A stretch of 64,000 nt of DNA from an uncultured Rhodocyclaceae bacterium. Its GTDB lineage: Bacteria > Pseudomonadota > Gammaproteobacteria > Burkholderiales > Rhodocyclaceae. Of the stretch, positions 34,371 through 43,427 are shown piece after piece. The notes under the pieces are model-generated. The model ran no database searches and was not told the origin of the DNA. It saw only the letters and a program-made list of their open reading frames with translations. The stretch is taken from NCBI GenBank assembly GCA_934271525.1, contig CAKQRL010000009.1, forward strand, positions 1-64,000, in the 5' to 3' direction. Numbering within the stretch: position 1 is the first letter of the stretch; the number at the start of each line of letters is the position of its first letter. The translations under genes and the position numbers were made by a program.

Positions 34371-37004
34371 ATGACACAATTTGTTTATCTTTTTAAAGAT
34401 GCCGATGGTTCGCGCAAAGATTTGTTTGGCGGCAAAGGCGCCAATTTGGCGGAAATGACGCGTTTGGGAATGCCGGTGCCGCGCGGTTTTACCATTACCA
34501 CCGAGGCTTGCACGCAATATTATGCCGATGGCGAAAAAATCAGCGCCGATATTGAATCGCAAATTATGGAAAATATCCATCAATTGGAAGCGCTCACAGG
34601 CAAAAAATTTGGGGATTTGGATAATCCCTTGTTGGTTTCCGTGCGCTCGGGCGCAAGAGCTTCGATGCCCGGAATGATGGATACCATTTTGAATTTGGGT
34701 TTAAACGATGAAGTGGTGGAGCGTTTTGCCGAAAAAACTAATAATCGCCGCTTTGCTTATGATTCTTATCGCCGTTTCATTCAAATGTATAGCGATGTGG
34801 TGATGGAAGTCGGCAAAAAGTATTTTGAAACCTTAATTGACGATTTGAAAGCTGCCAAAGGTGTCACGCAAGATACCGATTTGGATGCCGATGATTTAAA
34901 AAAATTGGCACAAGCCTTCAAAGCCGAATACAAAGCCAAAATTGGCAAAGATTTTCCATCCGACTCCAAAGAACAATTGATGGGGGCGGTTAAAGCCGTT
35001 TTCCGCAGTTGGAACAATGAGCGCGCCATTTATTATCGCCGCATGAATGATATTCCCAGCGATTGGGGCACGGCGGTGAATGTGCAAGAAATGGTTTTTG
35101 GGAATATGGGCAACACTTCTGGCACGGGTGTGGCATTTTCGCGTAATCCGGCAACGGGTGAAAAAGGCTTGTTTGGTGAATATTTGATGAATGCCCAAGG
35201 CGAAGATGTGGTCGCAGGTGTGCGCACGCCGCAAACCATTGCGCAATTAAAAGAAGAAAACCCAGAAGTTTATGCACAATTTGAAGAAATTGTGGCGCGT
35301 TTGGAAAAGCACTACAAAGATATGCAAGATATGGAATTTACCATTGAAGAAGGCAAACTCTTTATGTTGCAAACGCGCAATGGCAAACGCACGGCGGCAG
35401 CGGCTTTAAAAATTGCTTGTGATTTGGTAGAGGAAGGAATGATTACCGAACAAGAAGCCGTTTTGATGATTGACCCCAAACAATTGGATGCGCTTTTGCA
35501 TCCGCAATTTGATTCAAAAGCCTTAAAAGAAGCCGTGCCAATTGGGCAAGCTTTGCCGGCTTCTCCGGGCGCTGCTTGCGGCAAAATTGTTTTCACCGCC
35601 CAAGATGCCACCGATTGGGTGCATAACAAAAAAGAAAAAGTAATTTTGGTGCGGCTAGAAACCTCGCCCGAAGATATTGAAGGCATGCACTGTGCCGAAG
35701 GCATTTTAACCGTCAGAGGCGGAATGACCTCCCACGCGGCAGTGGTGGCGCGCGGAATGGGCACTTGTTGCGTCTCGGGTTGCGGCGCCATTGAAATGGA
35801 TGAAGAAAACAAAACGTTCCGCCTAAACGGCAAAGTTTATAAAGAAGGCGATTATTTGTCCTTGGATGGCTCAACTGGCTTGATTTACGGCGATGCCATT
35901 CCAACGGTTGCCGCATCCATTAGTGGCAATTTTGACCGTTTGATGCATTGGGCAGACAAATACCGCACTTTGAAAGTGCGCACCAATGCCGATACGCCTA
36001 ACGATGCCAAACAAGCGCGATTATTCGGCGCAGAAGGCATTGGGCTTTGCCGCACGGAACACATGTTTTTTGATGCCGACCGCATTGCCGCCATGCGCGA
36101 AATGATTGTTTCCAAAACCTTGGAACAACGTGAAAAAGCGCTTGCCAAATTGTTGCCCATGCAACAAGGCGACTTTGAAGCGCTTTATGAAGCCTTGGAA
36201 GGTTTGCCTGTAACCATTCGCTTTTTGGACCCACCGTTGCATGAATTTTTGCCCACCAATGAAGAGGATATTCTTGCTTTGGCAAAAGAAATGCGCATTA
36301 GTGTTGAAACGTTAAAAAACGTGATTGCTTCTTTGCACGAGTTTAATCCAATGATGGGGCATCGCGGATGTCGGCTGGCGGTAACATACCCGGAAATTGC
36401 CAAAATGCAAACGCGCGCGGTTATTCAAGCCGCTCTTGCTGTTCAAAAACGCCATCCCAATTGGCATATTGTGCCGGAGATTATGATTCCTTTGGTTGGG
36501 GAAATTAAAGAACTGGCTTATGTGAAAAAAATTGTGGTGGAAACCGCCGAACAATGCATTCAAGAAAGCGGTCAAAAGTTGGAATACCTCATCGGCACGA
36601 TGATTGAATTGCCGCGTGCGGCTTTAACGGCGGATGAAATTGCCAAGGAAGCACAATTTTTCTCTTTTGGCACCAATGATTTAACGCAAATGACTTTTGG
36701 ATTTTCGCGTGATGATGCGGGCAAATTTTTGGATGCGTATTATTCGCGGCAAATTTTTGAGTCGGATCCCTTTGCGCGCATTGATCAAAAAGGCGTGGGC
36801 AAATTGGTGGAATTGGCGGTGGAATTGGGTAAAAAAACGCGCCCCGATATTAAATTGGGCATTTGTGGCGAACACGGCGGTGACCCTTCTTCCGTTGAAT
36901 TTTGTCACCGCGCGGGGTTGAATTATGTTTCTTGTTCGCCTTTCCGCGTGCCGATTGCGCGTTTGGCAGCCGCACAAGCCGCCATTCGTTTTCCTAAAAA
37001 ATAG
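34371..37004 (+). CDS. ppdK: Pyruvate, phosphate dikinase
   Basis: 877 residues. It interconverts pyruvate + ATP + Pi and PEP + AMP + PPi. The order is an N-terminal ATP-grasp domain (GGKGANLAEMTRLGMPVPRGF start), a swivelling phosphohistidine domain with RGGMTSHAAVVARGMG, and a C-terminal TIM-barrel PEP/pyruvate domain with LGICGEHGGDP (catalytic Cys). The ATG at 34371 has GGAG about 10 nt upstream. A pyrophosphate-linked dikinase suggests gluconeogenic or energy-saving glycolytic metabolism. Confidence 0.97.
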   Translation: MTQFVYLFKDADGSRKDLFGGKGANLAEMTRLGMPVPRGFTITTEACTQYYADGEKISADIESQIMENIHQLEALTGKKFGDLDNPLLVSVRSGARASMPGMMDTILNLGLNDEVVERFAEKTNNRRFAYDSYRRFIQMYSDVVMEVGKKYFETLIDDLKAAKGVTQDTDLDADDLKKLAQAFKAEYKAKIGKDFPSDSKEQLMGAVKAVFRSWNNERAIYYRRMNDIPSDWGTAVNVQEMVFGNMGNTSGTGVAFSRNPATGEKGLFGEYLMNAQGEDVVAGVRTPQTIAQLKEENPEVYAQFEEIVARLEKHYKDMQDMEFTIEEGKLFMLQTRNGKRTAAAALKIACDLVEEGMITEQEAVLMIDPKQLDALLHPQFDSKALKEAVPIGQALPASPGAACGKIVFTAQDATDWVHNKKEKVILVRLETSPEDIEGMHCAEGILTVRGGMTSHAAVVARGMGTCCVSGCGAIEMDEENKTFRLNGKVYKEGDYLSLDGSTGLIYGDAIPTVAASISGNFDRLMHWADKYRTLKVRTNADTPNDAKQARLFGAEGIGLCRTEHMFFDADRIAAMREMIVSKTLEQREKALAKLLPMQQGDFEALYEALEGLPVTIRFLDPPLHEFLPTNEEDILALAKEMRISVETLKNVIASLHEFNPMMGHRGCRLAVTYPEIAKMQTRAVIQAALAVQKRHPNWHIVPEIMIPLVGEIKELAYVKKIVVETAEQCIQESGQKLEYLIGTMIELPRAALTADEIAKEAQFFSFGTNDLTQMTFGFSRDDAGKFLDAYYSRQIFESDPFARIDQKGVGKLVELAVELGKKTRPDIKLGICGEHGGDPSSVEFCHRAGLNYVSCSPFRVPIARLAAAQAAIRFPKK

Positions 37005-37069
37005 TTTGTTTATTTTTTCAAATTAAAATTCGCAAAAGATTTTTTCAAAACATTTTTTGTATTTTTTTC

Positions 37070-37100
37070 AATCCCCGTTTTTTTAAACGGGGATTTTTTT
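37070..37100 (+). terminator. Intrinsic terminator of ppdK
   Basis: An 11-bp perfect stem (AATCCCCGTTT/AAACGGGGATT) with a TTTT loop and a run of seven T. Confidence 0.93.
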
Positions 37101-37112
37101 GTTTTTAAAAAA

Positions 37113-37167
37113 TCCACGGTCAACCGATTATTTTTTTATTTTTAAAAAAAATTCTGTTTACCGTGGA
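37113..37167. repeat. Inverted element between ppdK and psd
   Basis: Left arm TCCACGGTCAAC, right arm GTTTACCGTGGA; the variable bases do not pair. The span is 55 bp. The right arm encodes the psd terminus FPR and stop. Convergent genes. Confidence 0.82.
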
Positions 37168-38132
37168 AAATCGCCTAAAACATCGCCGAGTTTTACTGAA
37201 ATATCTTTTTTTAAGTTTGAATTCATTGCAATGGTATTTTTGGGGAATATGAGAATGACGGTGGAACCCATGAGAAAACGTCCCATTTCGGCGGCTTTGT
37301 TGAGCATAATGTTTTTGTTTTCATAATCCCATGAGCGCATATAACCCGGGCGAGGCGGAGCAATTGTGCCTTCCCATTGTGTGGCGATGGAACCCACAAT
37401 CGTGGCACCAACCAAAACCATAAAAAATTCAAAGTTTTCGCCTTCGCCGCTCAATTCGCTGTTTTCAAGTTTTTCTTTCAATTCGCCATTTTCAAGTTTT
37501 TCGCCCAATGCGCTGTTTTCAAAAGTGTTGTTTTTAGCGTTGCTGGCGCTATTTTCTGCATTTTCATTTTTTATTTTTTGATGTTGAAAACAACACACCA
37601 AGCGTTCATTTTTGGCAAATAAGCCGGGGATATTATCAACGCTGTTTTGGTTTACGGAATATAACGTGCCGTGAATATGTTGCATGTTTTTTAAAACACC
37701 ATCCGTTGGCATATGCACGCAGTGGTAATCTTTTGGCGATAAATAAATGGTGAAATATAATCCGCCTTCCATTTTTTTTGCCGCCTCGTTATTTGCCAAC
37801 AAGGCATTTAAATCATAATAATGATTTTTGGCTTGAATTAAAATGCCGTTTTGAATTTTGCCAAATTCGCTTAATTTGCCATCGCATGGAAAAATAAAAT
37901 CAGCATTTGAAATTTCACGTGCATTTTCTTTTAATTCTCGGCTAAAAAAATCGTTGAATGTTTTAAATTCTTTAATATTTTGAATTTTGGATTCTTCTAA
38001 ATTCACATTGTAAAAATCCACAAATTTTTGAATGGCAAAATGTAAAAGTGGGGCGTTTGGGCGCGCTGCCCAAGCGCCTACCATTTCGGTCAACAAGCGG
38101 CGTGGCAAGAGATTTTGCAAAAAAGTCGTCAT
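37158..38132 (-). CDS. psd: Phosphatidylserine decarboxylase with a repeat-bearing insertion
   Basis: 324 residues. It makes phosphatidylethanolamine at the inner membrane and self-cleaves to form a pyruvoyl group. The cleavage motif is FLMGSTVI near the C-terminus (usually LGST); YLSPKDYHCVHMPTDG and VGATIVGSIATQWEG are conserved. Between LVCCFQHQK and the VGATIVGS strand there is an unusual insertion of roughly 45 Asn/Ser/Glu/Lys-rich residues. It contains three 9-residue units (ENSALGEKL, ENGELKEKL, ENSELSGEG). The start at 38132 matches the family. It ends in a repeat-derived DFPR. Confidence 0.9.
   Translation of the reverse strand: MTTFLQNLLPRRLLTEMVGAWAARPNAPLLHFAIQKFVDFYNVNLEESKIQNIKEFKTFNDFFSRELKENAREISNADFIFPCDGKLSEFGKIQNGILIQAKNHYYDLNALLANNEAAKKMEGGLYFTIYLSPKDYHCVHMPTDGVLKNMQHIHGTLYSVNQNSVDNIPGLFAKNERLVCCFQHQKIKNENAENSASNAKNNTFENSALGEKLENGELKEKLENSELSGEGENFEFFMVLVGATIVGSIATQWEGTIAPPRPGYMRSWDYENKNIMLNKAAEMGRFLMGSTVILIFPKNTIAMNSNLKKDISVKLGDVLGDFPR
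37452..37532. repeat. Three 27-bp tandem units inside psd
   Basis: Units begin at 37452, 37479 and 37506 and encode 9-residue charged repeats. The period is a multiple of three, so copy-number changes keep the frame. Confidence 0.75.
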
Positions 38133-38197
38133 TTTAAAAATTCCTAAAAAGCCAAAATCAAGTAATATTATGGCAAATTTTTGTATTCGCAAAAGCT

Positions 38198-39418
38198 ATG
38201 AAATGCGTTGATGATTTTCGCTTGAACCTTGGGAAAAAATCGCTCGTGCCGATTGTTATCGGCGGGATGGGTGTTGACATTTCCACCGCGCGCTTGGCGC
38301 TGACGGCGGCGCGTTTGGGCGGCATTGGGCATATTTCGGATGCGATGATTACCACCGTTTCCGACCGCCATTTCAACACGCGTTTTACCAAAAACAAAAT
38401 TGCAGCCAACCGCGAATTTTTGCAAATTGCCGACAAATCGCGCGTGCATTTTGATTTGAACGAAGTGCGCCAAGCCACACGCCTTTATGTTGAAGATACA
38501 ATGAACCAAAAAAAAGGCGATGGGCTCATTTTTATCAACTGCATGGAAAAACTAACGATGAACGCCCCGCGCGAGAGTTTGGAAGTGCGCTTGAAATCGG
38601 CGCTTGATGCGGGCATTGACGGCATTACCTTGGCGGCGGGTTTGCATTTGGGCAGTTTTGCTTTAATTGCTGAACATCCACGTTTTCGGGATGCAAAGCT
38701 TGGCATTATTGTTTCATCCCGCCGTGCGTTGGAATTGTTTTTAAAGAAAAATCAAAAGCTCAACCGCTTGCCGGATTACATTGTGGTGGAAGGGCCCTTG
38801 GCTGGCGGGCATTTGGGTTTTGCTTTTGAATCGTGGCAAAATTTTGATTTACAAAGCATTGTGCAAGATATTGTGCTTTTTTTAAACGAAAACGCTTTAT
38901 CCATTCCCATTATTGCCGCAGGCGGTGTTTTTACTGGTTCAGATGCCGTTCTAATGTTAGAAAACGGTGCTGCCGCCGTGCAACTTGCCACACGTTTTAC
39001 GGTAACCAAAGAATGCGGGTTGCCCAGTGATGCCAAACAAGCTTATTTTGCGGCGCAAAAGGATGATATTGAAGTGAATATGGCATCTCCTACGGGTTAC
39101 CCAATGCGTATGTTGAAATCAAGTCCGGGGCTTGCCAAATACAACAAACCCAACTGTGAGCCTTATGGTTTTTTGTTGGATGCCAAAGGACAATGCGCTT
39201 ATTTGGCGGATTTTTATGCGGGGAAAAAAACGCAAAAAACCTGCCTTTGCACGCATATGCGCAATTTTGATATTTGGACGTGCGGGCAGAATACTTTTCG
39301 TTTAAAGGAAACTTCACGCAAAAATGCGGATGGCACTTACCAAGAATTACCCGCCGAACACGTTTTTAAGGATTATCAATTTAGTAAAGATCACCAAATT
39401 TTGTTGCCAAAAGAATAG
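38198..39418 (+). CDS. NAD(P)H-dependent flavin oxidoreductase / nitronate monooxygenase family
   Basis: A 406-residue FMN TIM-barrel protein. Family marks are PIVIGGMGVDIST at the start, YIVVEGPLAGGHLGF (FMN phosphate/His region) and IPIIAAGGVFTGSDAVLML. The C-terminal extension after residue 320 is Cys-containing (CLCTHM) and longer than simple nitronate monooxygenases. Substrate is unknown. It is divergent from psd and convergent with the RDD gene. Confidence 0.85.
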   Translation: MKCVDDFRLNLGKKSLVPIVIGGMGVDISTARLALTAARLGGIGHISDAMITTVSDRHFNTRFTKNKIAANREFLQIADKSRVHFDLNEVRQATRLYVEDTMNQKKGDGLIFINCMEKLTMNAPRESLEVRLKSALDAGIDGITLAAGLHLGSFALIAEHPRFRDAKLGIIVSSRRALELFLKKNQKLNRLPDYIVVEGPLAGGHLGFAFESWQNFDLQSIVQDIVLFLNENALSIPIIAAGGVFTGSDAVLMLENGAAAVQLATRFTVTKECGLPSDAKQAYFAAQKDDIEVNMASPTGYPMRMLKSSPGLAKYNKPNCEPYGFLLDAKGQCAYLADFYAGKKTQKTCLCTHMRNFDIWTCGQNTFRLKETSRKNADGTYQELPAEHVFKDYQFSKDHQILLPKE

Positions 39419-39430
39419 AATTTACAAAAA

Positions 39431-39481
39431 TCCACGGTAAACTTTCAAAAAATTTCAAAAAAAATCCACGTTGACCGTGGA
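39431..39481. repeat. 51-bp inverted element after the flavin oxidoreductase gene
   Basis: Left TCCACGGTAAAC, right GTTGACCGTGGA (unpaired variable base), exactly 51 bp. The right arm is nested in a smaller palindrome TCCACG…CGTGGA. Convergent genes. Confidence 0.83.
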
Positions 39482-39493
39482 TTTTTTTGTGAT

Positions 39494-39907
39494 TTATTTT
39501 TTTTCAAAAATAATTTGTGTGTTGGACAAAATATCGTGCCAAGTGCGGCGTTTTTTATCAACAAGCGGCCATAAAAATCCCAACCCCAAACAAAAAAACG
39601 ACAACCACGCCAAGCAGGCTCGCAAAATCGCTTGGAATAAGCGTGGCGCTTGTTGGGTTTTGGAATCAAGCAATTTTAAACGCCACGTTTTCATTGCCAA
39701 GGTTTGACCAGATTTTGTCCAAAAATAAGCGTTATAAAAAATAAAAAGCAAAACCACATGCGCCAACAAAAATCGCCCGGGCGCCACCCACACGCCGCTT
39801 GCCGCCAAAACCGTGTGTGGCAACCAATAGCCGATAAGAAAAATGGCAAAATTCACCAAAATTTCATAAAGCAAACAAGCATAAAAACGAAAGCGACTAG
39901 GAATCAT
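39494..39907 (-). CDS. RDD family membrane protein
   Basis: 137 residues with three hydrophobic segments. The family name residues appear as FRFYACLLYEILV at the start, SGQTLAMKTWRLKLLD in the middle, and the end DKKRRTWHDILSNT. Function of RDD proteins is poorly known; some relate to ion homeostasis. It overlaps the trmJ stop by 11 bp, so translation is probably coupled. Confidence 0.85.
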   Translation of the reverse strand: MIPSRFRFYACLLYEILVNFAIFLIGYWLPHTVLAASGVWVAPGRFLLAHVVLLFIFYNAYFWTKSGQTLAMKTWRLKLLDSKTQQAPRLFQAILRACLAWLSFFCLGLGFLWPLVDKKRRTWHDILSNTQIIFEKK

Positions 39908-40604
39908 TTTTTTTCCGAAAAGCAGTGGGATGAAAAATAGAATGCAAAAAACCTTCCAAAATTTGCGCTTCGGTTTTTTCTAAATCCGCTCGGTTAAAAA
40001 GGCGGCAAAGCCGAAAAATCAAGCGTCCGGGGTCATTAGGGTTATAAAACCCTGTTTTTTCCATGGCTTTTTGAAAACTTTGAATCAAATGTTCTCGTTC
40101 AAAAGCATTGGCACGTTTGGGCAAGTTGGTGTTTTTTGTTGGGCGATTTTGCGCTTTTAAAACTTCATAAACGGCAATTTGCACCGCCGCTGCCAAGTTG
40201 AGCGATGAAAAATCTTCGCTTGTTGGAATAAACACTTGCCGTGTGCAGTGTTGCAATTCTTCATTGGATAAGCCATTGGTTTCGTTACCAAAAACAAGGG
40301 CGGTTTTGGCGTTGATTGCTTGAAAAGCCGAATCAACAGACAAAAACGGCAAGTTTAAATCCCTTTGGCGGCTTGAAAAACCGAAAACGTTTTCGCAATC
40401 AACAATGGCATCAGAGAGTGTTTTAAAAACACGCGCGTTTTCTAAAATAGATTTGCCCATTCTTGCGCGGGCGAGCGCTTCTTCGTTTAAAAAATCGCAA
40501 GGGCAAACAAGCGCCAACTTGCTCAACCCCATGGTTTTCATCGCGCGTGCGACTGCGCCAACATTGCCCGAATGGCTAGGGCGGCAGAGAATAATTGTAA
40601 ACAA
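39897..40604 (-). CDS. trmJ: tRNA (cytidine/uridine-2'-O-)-methyltransferase TrmJ
   Basis: 235 residues of the SPOUT superfamily, methylating the ribose at position 32 of tRNAs. The N-terminal IILCRPSHSGNVGAVARAMKTMG and the knot region VFGNETNGLSNEELQHC / IPTSEDFSSLNLAAAVQI are characteristic. The C-terminal helical extension is present, fitting TrmJ rather than TrmL. It is divergent from suhB. Confidence 0.92.
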   Translation of the reverse strand: MFTIILCRPSHSGNVGAVARAMKTMGLSKLALVCPCDFLNEEALARARMGKSILENARVFKTLSDAIVDCENVFGFSSRQRDLNLPFLSVDSAFQAINAKTALVFGNETNGLSNEELQHCTRQVFIPTSEDFSSLNLAAAVQIAVYEVLKAQNRPTKNTNLPKRANAFEREHLIQSFQKAMEKTGFYNPNDPGRLIFRLCRLFNRADLEKTEAQILEGFLHSIFHPTAFRKKNDS

Positions 40605-40679
40605 GAGTAAATGCCTTAAAAATCCACAGAAAAACGCATTTTAAAAGTAAAATCGCAGGTTTTTCCACGAGAATTTTTT

Positions 40680-41483
40680 ATGGCTTTGACCCCAACGCTT
40701 AATATCGCCTTAAAAGCGGCGCGCCGCGCCGCAGGCATTATGAACCGCGCGGCGCTAGATTTAAACCGCGTGGCTGTGGCGCAAAAAGGCACGCACGATT
40801 TTGTAACCGAAGTGGATCGCCAGTGCGAACAAATTATTATTGAAACCTTAAAAGACGCTTATCCCGATTACGCCGTTTTGGCAGAAGAATCAGGCGAATC
40901 GGGCAATGTTGAAGAAGCGGAATTTTGTTGGATTATTGACCCTTTGGATGGCACAACCAATTTTATCCACGGTTTTCCGCATTACGCCATTTCCATTGCC
41001 TTGGCAAACGAGGGGCAAATTCAACAATCTTTGATTTTTGACCCGAACAAAAACGAACTTTTTACGGCAACAAAAGGCGCTGGCGCCTATTTGAATGAGA
41101 AGCGCATTCGTGTTTCTCGCCGCACAAAGTTATCTGAATCCTTAATTGGCACAGGGTTTCCGTATAAAGAATTTGAAAAAACGCCGATTTTTTTGAATAT
41201 GTTGGGCGAACTTTTTAAACAATGCGTGGGGTTGCGTCGCCCGGGTGCCGCTTCTTTGGATTTGGCGTATGTGGCGGCAGGGCGCTATGACGGTTTTTTT
41301 GAGTTTGGCTTAAAACCTTGGGATATTGCCGCAGGCACGCTTTTAATCACAGAAGCGGGCGGGCTAATTGCCACGCCTGATGAAACCGAAGATTTTTTAA
41401 AAACGGGAGATATTGTTGCGGCAACGCCCAAAATTTTTGCCCAGCTTTTAAAAATCATCCAAAAATCCACGGTAAACCTTTAA
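40680..41483 (+). CDS. suhB: Inositol-1-monophosphatase family protein
   Basis: A 267-residue Mg-dependent phosphatase. Metal ligands lie in LAEESGESG, IDPLDGTTNFIHGFP and PWDIAAGTLLITEAGG. In proteobacteria SuhB also supports rRNA antitermination. It is the first gene of a long rightward run into the surface cluster. Its C-terminus QKSTVNL and stop are encoded by a left half-element, and the next gene starts at the end of that half-element. Confidence 0.93.
   Translation: MALTPTLNIALKAARRAAGIMNRAALDLNRVAVAQKGTHDFVTEVDRQCEQIIIETLKDAYPDYAVLAEESGESGNVEEAEFCWIIDPLDGTTNFIHGFPHYAISIALANEGQIQQSLIFDPNKNELFTATKGAGAYLNEKRIRVSRRTKLSESLIGTGFPYKEFEKTPIFLNMLGELFKQCVGLRRPGAASLDLAYVAAGRYDGFFEFGLKPWDIAAGTLLITEAGGLIATPDETEDFLKTGDIVAATPKIFAQLLKIIQKSTVNL
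41466..41477 (+). repeat. Left half-element joining suhB to the first PTPS-related gene
   Basis: TCCACGGTAAAC plus T7GA5 centre. It encodes the KSTVNL end of suhB. The next ATG starts exactly 31 bp into the element. Confidence 0.8.
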
Positions 41484-41495
41484 TTTTTTTGAAAA

Positions 41496-43415
41496 ATGGA
41501 ACAAATAATGCCAGCTGCCCATCCAAGCGGCACAGAATTGTTAAAAAACGAAACAATGTATTCGTTACAAGCCAACGATTTGGCATCCGATTTGGTTGTT
41601 GATTCGCTTTTAACTTTTTTTATTTTTGCCGCCATTTTGCTGTTGGCGTTTTTGTTTTTTCGTTTTTTGCCCAAGTTTTTTCCGCAAGAAAACAAAAATA
41701 TTTTGCGCCAAACCCATGCCATTTTGTGGGGCATTGCTTTGTTGGCGGCATTGCCTTTGTTGAGCAAGGCGGGCGTTCATTTTGGTTATGATATGGCGTT
41801 CCACTTAATGCGCATTGATGCCATTTTTGAAGGTCTCAAAAGCGGGCAATTTCCCGTGCGAATGTCGGGGATTTTTAATTTAAACCACGGGCTACCCGTC
41901 AATGTTTTTTATGGCGATTGGTTGCTTTATTTTCCGGCTTTGTTGCGATTTTTGGATATGCCATTGAGCGTGGTTTATCAAATTTATGGCGTGTTGATTC
42001 ATTTTTTAAGCGTTTATTTGGCGTGGTTTGCTTTTTCACGCATTTTGCAAAATCGCACTTTGGCATTGTTTGGCGTGGCGGCTTTGATGACGGCGCATTA
42101 CCGCTTGTTTTCTTTTTATGCCCGCGCAGGCGTTGGTGAATTTACCGCCATGGCGTTTTTGCCGCTGGTTTTGTTGGGTTTTTGGCGCATTTATGGCGTT
42201 GGTGAATCGGCGCGGCAAACGCAGTTTTACTCTGAAAAAACAGCCATTATTTTGGCGTTGGGGCTTTCGGGTTTAATCACATCGCACGTTATTACCACGG
42301 TGATTACGCTTTTAACCTTATTTTTGGTGGCGTTGTTTTTTTATAAAAAAACATTTTGCCTTTTCACGCTCAAAACTTTTGCATTGGGTGCGGTTTTAAC
42401 ACTTTTTTTAACGGCTGCTTTTTGGGTGCCGTTTTTGGATTATTACGCCAACACTTGGACCGAATTAAAAGCATTGGCAACGCTTTACCAATCTTTTATT
42501 CAAACCATGGCGGTTTCTTGGAATAAATTGCTGATGCCATTTGGTTGGCAACATTGGATGTTGGCAGATTTTGTGGGATTGCTTGTTTTAATTTTGGCGT
42601 GTTTTTTTATGTTGCAAGGGCGCGCCAACAAAAACATTCAATTTTTTGTAGGTTTAACGCTTTTTTTAATGTGGCTTTGCACCAACACTTTTCCTTGGGA
42701 TTTTGTTAGCAACTTGCCTTGGATGGGCTGGCTTGTGCAAATTCAATTCCCTTGGCGGTTTTTGTCTTTGGTTGTTGTAACTTTGGCGCTTTTGGCGGGT
42801 TTGTTGTTAAAAGAATGCCCTGAAAAACACCGCGTTTTTGCTTATTCCATTTCGGCATTTTTGATATTTTTCAACGCGATGTTGCAGTTTGGCGAATATG
42901 TGGCATACACGAGCTTTCCCAATGCCGATGAAAAAAATTTTGAAAGAGTGGTGCAAAATGCTTGGGAATTGCCAAATTTAACGGGATTGGATGCTTCAAA
43001 CCAAAATTACAATTCTGATGCGCAATACCAAATTTTTGAAACGGATTTGGAAAAATTATCGCGCGATGTTCAACTGCACAACGCCACCCTTGAATTTGTA
43101 AAAGAAAATGGTTTGTCTTTGTTGTTGGCTGCCCGCACAGAAAGTGGGGGGGGGGGGGGGGGGAGTATGATTACCGTGCCGCGCCTTTTTTATCCTTATT
43201 ACCACGCGGCAAGCGAATCGGGCGCTTTGCCTTTGGAATGGGGAGAAAACAATTTGATTAACATTGTGTTGCCGCCCAATTTCAACGGCAAAATCTTGCT
43301 TTATTTTTCGCCGCCGTGGTTTTGGCGTGTGGCAGAAGTGCTAACGATTTTATCTTTTCTTTTGTTGGTTTTTGCTATTTTCAAAATCAAGCAAAAATCC
43401 ACGGTAAACCTTTAA
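41496..43415 (+). CDS. PTPS-related polytopic membrane protein 1, poly-G phase-variable
   Basis: 639 residues with about a dozen membrane helices. The early periplasmic segment HFGYDMAFHLMRIDAIFEG and GLPVNVFYGDWLLYFPALLR match the '6-pyruvoyl-tetrahydropterin synthase-related' membrane family, whose topology resembles GT-C glycosyltransferases. Role in envelope glycan assembly is inferred. A tract of 18 G encodes six glycines at residues 551–556 in a C-terminal extracytoplasmic domain. The frame is intact, so the gene is ON. Paralogues 2 and 3 lack the tract. The C-terminus KQKSTVNL is repeat-derived. Confidence 0.8.
   Translation: MEQIMPAAHPSGTELLKNETMYSLQANDLASDLVVDSLLTFFIFAAILLLAFLFFRFLPKFFPQENKNILRQTHAILWGIALLAALPLLSKAGVHFGYDMAFHLMRIDAIFEGLKSGQFPVRMSGIFNLNHGLPVNVFYGDWLLYFPALLRFLDMPLSVVYQIYGVLIHFLSVYLAWFAFSRILQNRTLALFGVAALMTAHYRLFSFYARAGVGEFTAMAFLPLVLLGFWRIYGVGESARQTQFYSEKTAIILALGLSGLITSHVITTVITLLTLFLVALFFYKKTFCLFTLKTFALGAVLTLFLTAAFWVPFLDYYANTWTELKALATLYQSFIQTMAVSWNKLLMPFGWQHWMLADFVGLLVLILACFFMLQGRANKNIQFFVGLTLFLMWLCTNTFPWDFVSNLPWMGWLVQIQFPWRFLSLVVVTLALLAGLLLKECPEKHRVFAYSISAFLIFFNAMLQFGEYVAYTSFPNADEKNFERVVQNAWELPNLTGLDASNQNYNSDAQYQIFETDLEKLSRDVQLHNATLEFVKENGLSLLLAARTESGGGGGGSMITVPRLFYPYYHAASESGALPLEWGENNLINIVLPPNFNGKILLYFSPPWFWRVAEVLTILSFLLLVFAIFKIKQKSTVNL
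43146..43163 (+). repeat. Homopolymeric tract of 18 G (in frame)
   Basis: Eighteen consecutive G in an otherwise AT-rich gene. Gain or loss of one base would truncate the C-terminal domain after about residue 556. Confidence 0.92.
43398..43409 (+). repeat. Left half-element joining PTPS-related genes 1 and 2
   Basis: The same as the copy at 41466, including the spacer, and again the next ATG is at offset 31. Confidence 0.8.
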
Positions 43416-43427
43416 TTTTTTTGAAAA

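Noticed and set aside
39539..39550. A Pasteurellaceae-type uptake word AAGTGCGGT
   Set aside because: AAGTGCGGC differs by one base and was noticed only as an isolated near match; it is not repeated like the 12-mer arms.
40968..40980. An element arm inside suhB (TCCACGGTTTTC)
   Set aside because: Only the first eight bases match and they encode the conserved FIHGFP motif of the family, so chance is sufficient.
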